64,000 bases of DNA from Clostridiaceae bacterium OM02-2AC. GTDB taxonomy: Bacteria > Bacillota_I > Bacilli_A > Erysipelotrichales > Erysipelotrichaceae. The position numbers and the translations under genes were made by a program. The notes under the pieces are model-generated. The model worked only from the letters and a program-made list of their open reading frames with translations, was not told where the DNA came from and did not search any database. Position 1 is the first letter of the stretch, and every line of letters begins with the position of its first letter. Shown piece by piece: positions 56,788 through 64,000 of the stretch. The stretch lies in assembly GCA_003481775.1 (NCBI GenBank), contig QULU01000015.1:32825-96824 (forward strand). The letters run 5' to 3'.

Positions 56788-57261
56788 CTTTGAAAACTGC
56801 TTGTTTTAATACTGGATTAAATGCTCATAAAGCCTTTATTTATCGTGTTTTTTTATTAACATCCATAATTATAATGACCCTCTGATTTGCATTAATATCT
56901 AAATAGCTGGATAACTGGTCATGTCAATGCAAATGGTTATGCCAGTTTTTATAGGAATTTTATGTTTCACGTGAAACAATTAAGGAAATGCAAAGAGGTC
57001 AGTGTATATCATGACTCTATGACTATGTTTAATGTTTTTTTTATGGAAGTGAAAACATCTTTAATGAAGGAAGAAAAAGTTATTTTATGCGATTCATGTT
57101 TTTATGTACTTGAATTAGTATAGTTTGTATTTAGTAATACCACCAAATAATAAAACGAGATTTTCTTTATTGTACTGATATTTATATAATCAAGAAATTT
57201 GTCTTTTACCAATACTTTACAAATATGTGTTTTAATGAAATATGTGAAAGAAAATTAACAG
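56788..57261. other. Gene-free spacer with parS
   Basis: About 470 bp, AT-rich. It holds a perfect parS (listed separately) and, before it, inverted repeats TTTGCATT / AATGCAAA and CTGGATAAC / GGTTATGCCAG of unknown role. No ORF with a ribosome site. Confidence 0.6.
56963..56978. promoter_or_regulatory. parS chromosome partition site (1)
   Basis: TGTTTCACGTGAAACA, a perfect match to the palindromic ParB/Spo0J site. It lies in the serS-ffs spacer, about 10.5 kb from oriC. The parA/parB genes are not in this window. Confidence 0.95.
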
Positions 57262-57289
57262 TTGAAAAAAATAGAGAATATGCTATAAT
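57262..57289 (+). promoter_or_regulatory. Promoter of SRP RNA gene
   Basis: TTGAAA (57262-57267), 16-nt spacer ending TGC, TATAAT (57284-57289). Confidence 0.75.
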
Positions 57290-57295
57290 ATATAA

Positions 57296-57376
57296 GCTAC
57301 TACAATGATATCTACTGAATTAGGTCAGATTGGGAATAAAGCAGCCTTAAGGGAGCTCTATCATGTGTGGTAGCCC
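57296..57376 (+). ncRNA. ffs: Signal recognition particle RNA, short (4.5S-like) form
   Basis: The conserved SRP core is seen as GGTCAGATTGGGAATAAAGC followed by AGCC, corresponding to the GGUCAGG...GGAAGNAGCAGCC apical loop. The 5' end GCTACTACAATGATA pairs with the 3' end TATCATGTGTGGTAGC. A run of T follows. The location before tadA-dnaX matches the scr position of Bacillus (tadA-scr-dnaX region). At about 81 nt it lacks an Alu domain. Confidence 0.85.
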
Positions 57377-57398
57377 TTTTTTATATTTGAGGTAATTT

Positions 57399-57854
57399 AT
57401 GAAGGAAGAATATATGCGGGCTGCTTTAAAAGAAGCAGAAAAGGCTAGAAAATTAGATGAAGTACCTATTGGGTGCGTTATTGTTAAGGATGATAAAATT
57501 ATAGCGAGAGGTCATAATCTGAGAGAGACAAGGCAGCAATCAATTAACCATGCTGAAATTATTGCAATTCAAAAAGCATGTAAAAAGATTGGCAGCTGGC
57601 GCCTTGAGGATTGTGAACTGTATGTTACCTTAGAACCCTGCTGCATGTGTGCTGGTGCTATCCTGCAATCGCGGATAAAAACTGTTATCTATGGTGCTGC
57701 TGATCCAAAGGGTGGAAGTATTGAGAGTACCCTCCATATGTATGAGCAGCCGGGATATAATCATTATCCGGATGTTACATCAGGTGTTCTTCAGAATGAA
57801 TGTGCACGGCTCTTGAAGGATTTCTTTAAAGAAAAAAGATTAAAAAAGAAATAA
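57399..57854 (+). CDS. tadA: tRNA-specific adenosine deaminase TadA
   Basis: A 151-residue zinc deaminase that makes inosine at the wobble position of tRNA-Arg. Zinc/catalytic motifs HAE (His51, Glu53) and PCCMC (Cys81 and Cys84). Conserved place before dnaX. Confidence 0.95.
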   Translation: MKEEYMRAALKEAEKARKLDEVPIGCVIVKDDKIIARGHNLRETRQQSINHAEIIAIQKACKKIGSWRLEDCELYVTLEPCCMCAGAILQSRIKTVIYGAADPKGGSIESTLHMYEQPGYNHYPDVTSGVLQNECARLLKDFFKEKRLKKK

Positions 57855-57949
57855 AAGCAAATACTGTATGGAAGGAAAAGTATTTGCTTTTCTTATGTAA
57901 AATTCATTGTCAGCATGATATAATTGACAGTGGAGAAAGCAGGTGAAGT

Positions 57950-59770
57950 ATGGCATATAAAGCGTTATATCGTACTTATCGTCCAAATAGTTTTGATGAA
58001 GTAGCTGGACAAAAGCACGTAGTACAAACCTTGCAGCATGCGGTGGAACAGCACAAGATTGCTCATGCTTATTTGTTCTGCGGTCCCCGTGGTACAGGGA
58101 AAACATCAATTGCAAAGATTTTTGCAAAAACTATAAACTGTGAGAATCCGGATCATAAGCCATGTCTGGAATGTGATAACTGTAAAGCGGTACAGGATGG
58201 CAGCCATCCGGATATCATTGAGATAGATGCTGCCAGTAATAATGGTGTTGAAGAAGTACGTACACTGATTGAAAAAGTTAAGTATGCACCTTTAAAGGGT
58301 AAATTTAAAATTTATATTATTGATGAGGTTCATATGATGTCAACAGGTGCATTCAATGCACTGTTAAAAACAATTGAGGAACCACCGGAGCATGTCATTT
58401 TCATTTTGGCTACGACAGAACCGCATAAAGTACTGCCGACAATAATTTCACGTTGCCAGCGATTTGATTTTACAAAGGTGCCAAGAGAAGAAATTATACA
58501 GAGAATTCATACAATTCTGGATAAAGAGCAGATTACGTGTGAAGAAGAAGTGATTCGGATTATCGCTCAGCTGGCAGATGGTGGGCTGCGTGATGCCTTA
58601 TCAATCCTAGATCAGTGTATTGCCTATGCACAAAACGATATTCAGGTTCAGCATATAAATGAAATTTACGGTATTACAACTATTCAGGAAAAATTAGATT
58701 TATATCGTTATATCTATGGCAAAGATGCTATATCTCTATTGAATCAGATTGATCAGCTCATTGAAAAGGGAATCGATATCAAAAGATTAACAGTTGATCT
58801 TATTGAAATATTAAAAGAGAGCATTATTTTTGAATATACAAAGGATGCCTCTTTGTTACATAATCTAAATAGTGAAGAGGTTTTGACTTTAATTGAAGGA
58901 AAATCCATTGCGGAAAGATTTCAAATGATTCATCTTCTTATGGAAACATATGATAAGTATCGTAGTGCTGCTAACGTTGGATCTTATTTTGAGGTCTGCT
59001 TACTGCAAATGCTAGATGTACAGGCAACAGTAGTGTCAGCTTCCTCACAACCAGTAAAACAGCAGTTTAACAATGCAGCTTTACCAGAACAGAAACCTGC
59101 GAAAGCAGATAATAATGTTTCACGTGAAACATTAAAGAAAAAGCCAGTACTGGATATTCCTATAGATGATGAGCCATTTATACCGTATGATACACCAGTA
59201 TTTGATACACCTGAACCAATACAGACTGCAGCCCCTCATATACAGGAGAATACGATAAGTAAGAATGCTGAAATGATTCCAGCAAAAGCACTAAAGCCAT
59301 TGGATAATGAGTTTGTTCTTGGACTTCTTGCTGGAGCAAATAAGCCAGAGAAAGCAAAGGATAGTCAACATTTTCAGAGAATCCCTGAATTCATGCTTGA
59401 TTTTAAATATGCCAAGTATGGAAGTCTTTTGAAAAACGCAAGTATCGTAGGTAGTGGTAAAACCTATATTGTCGTATGTGTTGATAATCAGGCAGTAGCA
59501 AATGAAATAAATGAGATGGACAGTAAAAATGAATTTCATGATTTCATAACAGAATTGATGGAAAGAAATAAAAAAATATTTGCTATTTCTGTTGATCAGC
59601 AGAAGTATGTTATCAAAGAATTTAAAGACCGTATGATTGCCGGCACACTGCCGGATCCTATACAAATAGATGCTGTAACAATCGAAAAAAAAGAAATAAA
59701 GGAATTAACACAGGAAGAAGCTGTATTGGATTTATTCGGTCAGGAAAACATAATAATAACGGAGGAATAA
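57950..59770 (+). CDS. dnaX: DNA polymerase III subunit gamma/tau
   Basis: A 606-residue clamp-loader ATPase. Walker A CGPRGTGKTSIAK near residue 43; zinc module CENPDHKPCLECDNC near 64; Walker B IIDEVHMMS near 123. A linker of low conservation near residues 360-450 contains a perfect parS site in its codons (NNVSRETLK). No slippery heptamer was found, so one product is expected. Confidence 0.96.
   Translation: MAYKALYRTYRPNSFDEVAGQKHVVQTLQHAVEQHKIAHAYLFCGPRGTGKTSIAKIFAKTINCENPDHKPCLECDNCKAVQDGSHPDIIEIDAASNNGVEEVRTLIEKVKYAPLKGKFKIYIIDEVHMMSTGAFNALLKTIEEPPEHVIFILATTEPHKVLPTIISRCQRFDFTKVPREEIIQRIHTILDKEQITCEEEVIRIIAQLADGGLRDALSILDQCIAYAQNDIQVQHINEIYGITTIQEKLDLYRYIYGKDAISLLNQIDQLIEKGIDIKRLTVDLIEILKESIIFEYTKDASLLHNLNSEEVLTLIEGKSIAERFQMIHLLMETYDKYRSAANVGSYFEVCLLQMLDVQATVVSASSQPVKQQFNNAALPEQKPAKADNNVSRETLKKKPVLDIPIDDEPFIPYDTPVFDTPEPIQTAAPHIQENTISKNAEMIPAKALKPLDNEFVLGLLAGANKPEKAKDSQHFQRIPEFMLDFKYAKYGSLLKNASIVGSGKTYIVVCVDNQAVANEINEMDSKNEFHDFITELMERNKKIFAISVDQQKYVIKEFKDRMIAGTLPDPIQIDAVTIEKKEIKELTQEEAVLDLFGQENIIITEE
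59116..59131. promoter_or_regulatory. parS chromosome partition site (2), inside dnaX
   Basis: TGTTTCACGTGAAACA, a second perfect 16-bp parS, encoded in frame as NVSRET in the DnaX linker. 2.15 kb from the first. Confidence 0.95.
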
Positions 59771-59774
59771 AATT

Positions 59775-60083
59775 ATGAATATGCAAGGATTATTAAAACA
59801 GGCACAGAAGATGCAAAAGGAGCTTACAAAGCTTGAAGATGAATTAAACGAAAAAGTGTATGAAACAACAATGGGCGGTGGCGTAATCAAAGTAGAGGTA
59901 AAAGGAAATATGTCTGTAGAAAGTATCTCGATTGATGAAAGTCTGCTGGAAGTGGATAACAAAGAGGATTTGGAGGAAATGCTAAAGTCTGCTTTGAACG
60001 ATGCATTCGCAAAAGCAGTTGAGGATAAAGAAAAAAATATGAATCAGATTACAGGCGGAGTGAAAATGCCAGGTGGCTTCTAA
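59775..60083 (+). CDS. ybaB: YbaB/EbfC nucleoid-associated protein
   Basis: A 102-residue protein (MNMQGLLKQAQKMQKELTKLE) of the YbaB family, DNA-binding and usually between dnaX and recR. Its N-terminal coiled coil is followed by a VIKVEVKGN beta part. Confidence 0.95.
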   Translation: MNMQGLLKQAQKMQKELTKLEDELNEKVYETTMGGGVIKVEVKGNMSVESISIDESLLEVDNKEDLEEMLKSALNDAFAKAVEDKEKNMNQITGGVKMPGGF

Positions 60084-60679
60084 TGTATCCTAAGAAGTTT
60101 GAAGCACTCGTTGAATGCTATCGGAGACTGCCGGGTGTAGGAATAAAAACTGCAGAGCGCTATGCATTTCAAACGCTCGAATGGGATGATGAAACTATGG
60201 ACTCTTGGATTCATGCATTTCAAAATGCCAAAGAGGGCTTAAAGAAATGCGCGGTATGCGGTAATTTATCAGAAGAGGACACATGCGATATTTGTGGCGA
60301 TCAAAGTAGAAACAGTCAGATTATCTGTGTTGTACAAAGTCCAAAGGACGTCATCGCAATGGAGAAAACAAAAGAATATTCTGGAGTATACCATGTGTTA
60401 AATGGCGTGATTTCAACATCAAAAGGTATTTTGCCAGAGGACATCAATATAGACTCTCTTTTAAACAGAATCAGTGAGGAAACTAAAGAAATCATTATTG
60501 CAACCAATCCAACAGTAGAAGGAGAAACTACAGCATTGTATTTATCAAAGCTGCTGGAAAAATATCCGGTTACTGTAACAAGAATCGCCCATGGACTTCC
60601 GATGGGTGGACATTTGGACTATGCGGATGAATTAACTCTGATTAAAGCAATTGAAGGAAGAAAGAAAATGGAACCATAA
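60083..60679 (+). CDS. recR: Recombination mediator protein RecR
   Basis: A 198-residue protein with helix-hairpin-helix (RLPGVGIKTAERYAF), a zinc finger CAVCGNLSEEDTCDIC near residue 54-69 and a Toprim domain. It works with RecO and RecF at ssDNA gaps. Start overlaps the stop of ybaB by 1 nt. Confidence 0.97.
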   Translation: MYPKKFEALVECYRRLPGVGIKTAERYAFQTLEWDDETMDSWIHAFQNAKEGLKKCAVCGNLSEEDTCDICGDQSRNSQIICVVQSPKDVIAMEKTKEYSGVYHVLNGVISTSKGILPEDINIDSLLNRISEETKEIIIATNPTVEGETTALYLSKLLEKYPVTVTRIAHGLPMGGHLDYADELTLIKAIEGRKKMEP

Positions 60680-60698
60680 TTTTGGTTCTTTTCTTTTT
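60671..60698 (+). terminator. Terminator at the end of recR
   Basis: GAACCA / TGGTTC arms overlap the recR stop, followed by TTTTCTTTTT. Confidence 0.7.
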
Positions 60699-61085
60699 GT
60701 AGTATAAATGGAACAAATGAATAGAAAAGGAGTAAGGATAGGAATAGCTCTTATTCACATGTATAGGATAATTAAGAATTGTAAACATCAAGAATACGGA
60801 AGAAAAAACGATTTCCTTCAGTAACAGAATAATAAGAGAAACGACTCAAAAGGGTTAATATCATTTCATTGTAATAAAAGATGATTTACAACTAATTTCT
60901 TTCACCAAATAAGCTTAATTACTGTATAAGAATACATCATCATAACACACCATAGATTTAATTAGGTACTTGAACCTTAATATGAGGACATGGCATTAAA
61001 AAGAAATATTTCTATATGAAGTAGTATACAGGCGCTAAATCAAAATCTTCTTATATATACAAAAAAAGAAATATTTTCATTTTAC
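60699..61085. other. AT-rich gene-free spacer
   Basis: Nothing convincing is seen on either strand apart from the possible cre site and promoter that follow. Confidence 0.6.
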
Positions 61086-61099
61086 TGCAAGCGCTATCA
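61086..61099 (+). promoter_or_regulatory. Candidate cre site upstream of the 311-aa gene
   Basis: TGCAAGCGCTATCA matches the CcpA consensus TGWAANCGNTNWCA at all but the third position. It lies just before the -10-like TAAAAT (61103-61108). Confidence 0.4.
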
Positions 61100-61133
61100 T
61101 GATAAAATGGATATATAGGAAGAAGGTGATCAT

Positions 61134-62069
61134 ATGGGCTCTATTGCTTATATAACTGATAAGAGGATGATGGAATATCATAGACTTCATGGTAATTCCG
61201 TTATCAATTTCTGGAAGCCAAGTATCAAAAGTATTATTGATTTCAAAAAAGGAGATATGCTGTTCTTTTTGACAAAGGGGACAGAGCGTGGAAGAAAAAG
61301 AGAAAAGGGTATACTTGGATATGGTCATCTTAGAAAGCAGCAGAATATGGGATTTACGCAGATGTGGAATGTATATAAAACTCTGAGTGGCTATCCGGAT
61401 AAGGAAGCATTAAGACAGGCAATCTGCAAAATTACAAAACAGGAGGAAGTTCCAGAGCTTCTCTCTTGCATGGAATTGGAAAATGTTGTTTATTTTCAAT
61501 ATCCGATTTACCTGAGCGAAATTGGAATGGAAATTTCCAATAATATTGAAAGCTTTTTCTATATCGATAAAGAAAACATACAAAATACAGGAAAACTCCT
61601 GCGTTTGGCAGCCTCTATTGGTACGGATGTATGGGTAAATAGCACTGTAGCTACAAAAGAAAAGAATATGCAGGAGGACGCCATACTGCAATTATTGGAA
61701 AACCTCAGCAGGCGTATAGATACAGGCTTCTATTCAGAATATGAGGAATCAAAAATACGTCATTATATTCAAACATTACAAGATCCGGATATCCGGACAA
61801 TTAGAAACAGCAAAACAGAATATTGGACAAAACGGGATGGAAAAATAATGATTCTTCTGCCATGCCTCTTAAACTTTATAGATTATGAAAGTAAAATTCA
61901 ATACAGCATTGGTCATTATCAGCTATTTAAAGTATATATCAATCAAAGTGAATATGCTGATCAGATTTCCATTAAATTACTTTTTAATCAAAAGGTCCAC
62001 AGAAATTGGAGCTATGCTCTCAGCTATTTAAAGATAGAATATGAAGAAAGGCTAGTCGAAGAGGACTAG
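61134..62069 (+). CDS. Protein with N-terminal PUA/EVE-like domain, unknown
   Basis: A 311-residue protein. The first 150 residues show an EVE/ASCH (PUA-like) pattern: INFWKPS, then FKKGDMLFFLTKG, then KGILGYGHL, as in proteins that bind modified bases or nucleic acids. The last half is helical and strand-rich with no motif known to me. It starts after GAAGGTGAT. Its stop overlaps the convergent DUF1294 gene by 18 nt. Role unknown. Confidence 0.7.
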   Translation: MGSIAYITDKRMMEYHRLHGNSVINFWKPSIKSIIDFKKGDMLFFLTKGTERGRKREKGILGYGHLRKQQNMGFTQMWNVYKTLSGYPDKEALRQAICKITKQEEVPELLSCMELENVVYFQYPIYLSEIGMEISNNIESFFYIDKENIQNTGKLLRLAASIGTDVWVNSTVATKEKNMQEDAILQLLENLSRRIDTGFYSEYEESKIRHYIQTLQDPDIRTIRNSKTEYWTKRDGKIMILLPCLLNFIDYESKIQYSIGHYQLFKVYINQSEYADQISIKLLFNQKVHRNWSYALSYLKIEYEERLVEED

Positions 62070-62303
62070 CCCTATAGCTATTACCTGAAGTATACAAAAG
62101 AACGGTATCATAATACTGAATTTTGCATTCCTTATTTTGTGTCGAAATACAATCATTCCAAGACCAATACCAAAGGCACCTCCAAGGAATCCATAGAGCA
62201 GCAGAAATCGTTCAGGTATTCGATAACGCTTATGCATGGCTTTCCATTTATCAATCCCCATCATACAAAAAGGCATTATGTTCCAGATAATAAGATAGAT
62301 CAT
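62052..62303 (-). CDS. DUF1294 membrane protein
   Basis: An 83-residue protein with the DUF1294 signature: MGIDKWKAM, then RIPERFLLLYGFLGGAFG, then MIVFRHKIRNAKF. About three membrane helices. Function unknown. It overlaps the CYTH gene start region by 4 nt and the convergent gene by 18 nt. Confidence 0.85.
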   Translation of the reverse strand: MIYLIIWNIMPFCMMGIDKWKAMHKRYRIPERFLLLYGFLGGAFGIGLGMIVFRHKIRNAKFSIMIPFFCILQVIAIGLVLFD

Positions 62304-62857
62304 TCCTCCACTGCCTGCAATGCACGCTGAATCTTAGACGTGCAGTTTTTTACATAAACAAGCTGTACCTGATCAAGAAGCTTTTGGAAAACAGAAAGCC
62401 CGTCATGTGGACGCTTATACTCATATTCTATTTCATAATCTATATGACTTCCGTAGGTGCTGATATCAAAGCAAAGTTCAGCATTCTCTGTTTCTACAAT
62501 AGCTCTTTTTGTCACCAGAGTAGTTAACGGAATGATGTCAGCTTCTATATGATACTCCTGCAAAAGCTGAACAATTTCCTTTGAACGTAGCGCGTGAACA
62601 CTGTTTTCAGATACTTCACATTCACACTCGCACAATCCGTCAAGATTCTCCTGTCGCATTTTTAATGTAAATAGAAACCTTCCATTTCGCTCCCGTATAC
62701 GCATAGCACCCTTCTGTTTCTGAATATCCCGGTTCACCGTATCATAATAGGTATTGGTCTGGGTTATAAAATTCAGATTTTCATACAAACCGCACAGCTT
62801 ATCAAACTGCTCTTTACTCACTAGCATTTTATATTCTTTTTCAACATGTTTATTCAT
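62300..62857 (-). CDS. CYTH-domain protein (triphosphate tunnel family)
   Basis: A 185-residue protein. The opening HVEKEYKMLV is the ExExK-type metal/triphosphate motif; later strands carry charged alternation (RIRERNGRFLFTLKM). Members hydrolyse inorganic or organic triphosphates. It is divergent from nadK and translated with DUF1294. Start after AAGGTGATG. Confidence 0.85.
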   Translation of the reverse strand: MNKHVEKEYKMLVSKEQFDKLCGLYENLNFITQTNTYYDTVNRDIQKQKGAMRIRERNGRFLFTLKMRQENLDGLCECECEVSENSVHALRSKEIVQLLQEYHIEADIIPLTTLVTKRAIVETENAELCFDISTYGSHIDYEIEYEYKRPHDGLSVFQKLLDQVQLVYVKNCTSKIQRALQAVEE

Positions 62858-62916
62858 CTTTCATCACCTTATAGGATATGATACAATAGTACCATAACAA
62901 AAGGAAGTGATTTGTG

Positions 62917-63690
62917 ATGAAATATTCAGTTGTTGCGAAAAAAGATGCAAAATCACATGCAGTTGAGGAGAAAATCAAAGAGCGTTTGCAGTCTGCAGGT
63001 TGGCTTTATGATAAAGCAGAACCGCAGCTTGTTATCTGTGTAGGCGGAGATGGTACACTGCTGTATGGAGTCCATCAGTATCTGCATCGTATCAGTGAAG
63101 TAAACTTCCTTGGCATTCATACAGGAACACTTGGCTTCTTTACAGACTATACGGAAGAGGAGCTGGAGGAATGCCTGCATGATATTCTGGAAAAAGAGCC
63201 TGTTATATTTGAATCCGGTTTATTAAAAATTAAACTGGATAATAATCCAGAACCATATTATGCATTAAACGAGATGCGCGTTGAAAATATTGTGAAATCT
63301 CAAATAATGGATATATATGTAGATGATGAGTTTTTTGAAACCTGCAGAGGCTCCGGAATCTGTCTTTCAACACAGGCTGGATCCACCGCATATAATCGCT
63401 CTCTTGGTGGTGCAGTTATAGACTGTGGTTTATCTCTGATGCAGTTGGCAGAAATAACAGCTATTCAGCATTCTAAGCACCGCTCCCTCGGTAATCCGTA
63501 TATTATGATGGAGGATCGTCATGTAACAATGAAAAGTGAAACCTTCGATACAGCAATACTCTGCTATGATCATTTGAATGTGCCCTTGGAAGCCACTAAA
63601 GAAATTTATTGTGAGATGTCAAAATTGAAGGTGAGATTTGCTCGCTACCGTCATTACAGTTATTTAAAAAGACTAAAGAATTTATACTGA
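62917..63690 (+). CDS. nadK: NAD kinase
   Basis: A 257-residue kinase with the GGDGTLL motif near residue 45, FTDYTEEE and the STAYNRSLGGAVI conserved region near 152. It makes NADP from NAD with ATP. Start ATG 62917, 9 nt after AAGGAAG; a GTG at 62914 is also possible. A TGATACAAT promoter lies at 62879-62887. Confidence 0.96.
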   Translation: MKYSVVAKKDAKSHAVEEKIKERLQSAGWLYDKAEPQLVICVGGDGTLLYGVHQYLHRISEVNFLGIHTGTLGFFTDYTEEELEECLHDILEKEPVIFESGLLKIKLDNNPEPYYALNEMRVENIVKSQIMDIYVDDEFFETCRGSGICLSTQAGSTAYNRSLGGAVIDCGLSLMQLAEITAIQHSKHRSLGNPYIMMEDRHVTMKSETFDTAILCYDHLNVPLEATKEIYCEMSKLKVRFARYRHYSYLKRLKNLY

Positions 63691-63918
63691 CAAGGTAGTG
63701 TTTGTAAAAGCATGCATTCCACACACATACAGTATTTACAGCTATAGAAAAGAACTACTATTACTTTATCATAGAAAGCGGAAAACAGATTCAAAAGATC
63801 TGTTTTTTTATACTTTATCTTATCCTATATCAACTATCAACAGACCAATTATAAAAGAATCCCATCTGTTAAACTACAGTCCTTTCATCATACAAAAGAA
63901 AGAAAAGATATCAGCAAT
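63691..63918. other. Spacer after nadK
   Basis: AT-rich spacer with the nadK terminator at 63782-63809; nothing else seen. Confidence 0.6.
63782..63809 (+). terminator. Terminator after nadK
   Basis: AAAACAGAT / ATCTGTTTT arms (63782-63790 and 63798-63806) and T-run. Confidence 0.88.
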
Positions 63919-63944
63919 AAAAAACCGATCACGACTTGTGACCG
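63919..63944 (-). terminator. Minus-strand terminator at the right edge
   Basis: CCGGTCAC / GTGATCGG stem (one GU pair) then TTTTTT on the minus strand. It implies a leftward gene from beyond the window; a possible C-terminus is VCHNHTQI followed by TAA at 63962-63960, but the fragment is too short to be sure. Confidence 0.6.
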
Positions 63945-64000
63945 GCTTATTCAGGCGCTTTAAATTTGTGTGTGGTTGTGGCATACCTTTAAACTTGTGT

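Noticed and set aside
57950..59770. Programmed frameshift in dnaX giving a shorter gamma subunit
   Set aside because: No A-rich slippery heptamer with a following stem was found; the A-runs present are interrupted.

Overview
The window spans the replication origin of a low-GC, spore-forming, fermentative member of the Bacillota. Gene content and order (yabP, rqcP, spoVT, mfd and pth on one side; rpmH, rnpA, yidC, jag, oriC, dnaA, dnaN, yaaA, recF, gyrB, gyrA, serS, tadA, dnaX, ybaB and recR in the middle), together with the many PRD-regulated PTS clusters and [FeFe]-hydrogenase maturation genes, point to an Erysipelotrichia relative such as [Clostridium] innocuum. That assignment is an inference from content, not a database match.

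Layout. (1) 1-7.9 kb: leftward sporulation and housekeeping genes (yabP fragment, rqcP, spoVT, metK, a lipoprotein, mfd, pth), with one opposing small HTH gene. (2) 8.0-10.1 kb: an AT-rich insert-like block with two tiny ORFs and an AlbA_2/RecG-like ATP-binding protein preceded by a 12-bp tandem repeat. (3) 10.1-24.7 kb: a large polyol/ketose utilisation locus. It holds a mannose-family PTS (IIA, IIB, IIC, IID), two paralogous zinc dehydrogenases, two class II aldolases, an FGGY kinase, a glycerol-1-phosphate dehydrogenase (AraM type) and a HAD phosphatase (AraL type). A divergent PRD regulator is co-oriented with an Rpe-like epimerase and two unknown genes. (4) 25.1-29.2 kb: the hydrogenase H-cluster maturation operon (TM1266-family regulator, hydE, hydG, hydF) behind a promoter with a Rex-like box and a leader that looks like a transcription attenuator. 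(5) 29.4-34.8 kb: a cellobiose-type PTS with a GH1 enzyme whose acid/base glutamate is replaced by glutamine, plus a divergent PRD regulator. (6) 35.0-40.6 kb: an uncharacterised glycyl-radical enzyme system (deoC, radical enzyme, activase) with a DeoR repressor. A 141-bp non-autonomous transposon (MITE) with a perfect 8-bp target duplication sits at its 3' end. (7) 40.9-43.0 kb: a TPR-GGDEF-GAF protein.

(8) 43.1-49.2 kb: the origin. DnaA boxes lie on both sides of dnaA; genes to the left run left (jag, yidC, rnpA, rpmH) and genes to the right run right (dnaA, dnaN). (9) 49.4-60.7 kb: yaaA-recF-gyrB-gyrA, T-box-serS, a short SRP RNA, tadA, dnaX-ybaB-recR. Two perfect 16-bp parS sites occur here, one in the serS-tadA spacer and one inside dnaX. 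(10) 61.1-64 kb: a PUA/EVE-like protein of unknown role, DUF1294, a CYTH protein and NAD kinase.

Most genes follow the direction of replication away from oriC. The exceptions on the left arm are the small HTH gene, the PRD regulator block at 20.9-24.7 kb and the GH1/PTS block at 31.4-34.8 kb, all of which run head-on to replication. No tRNA, rRNA or CRISPR array was seen.
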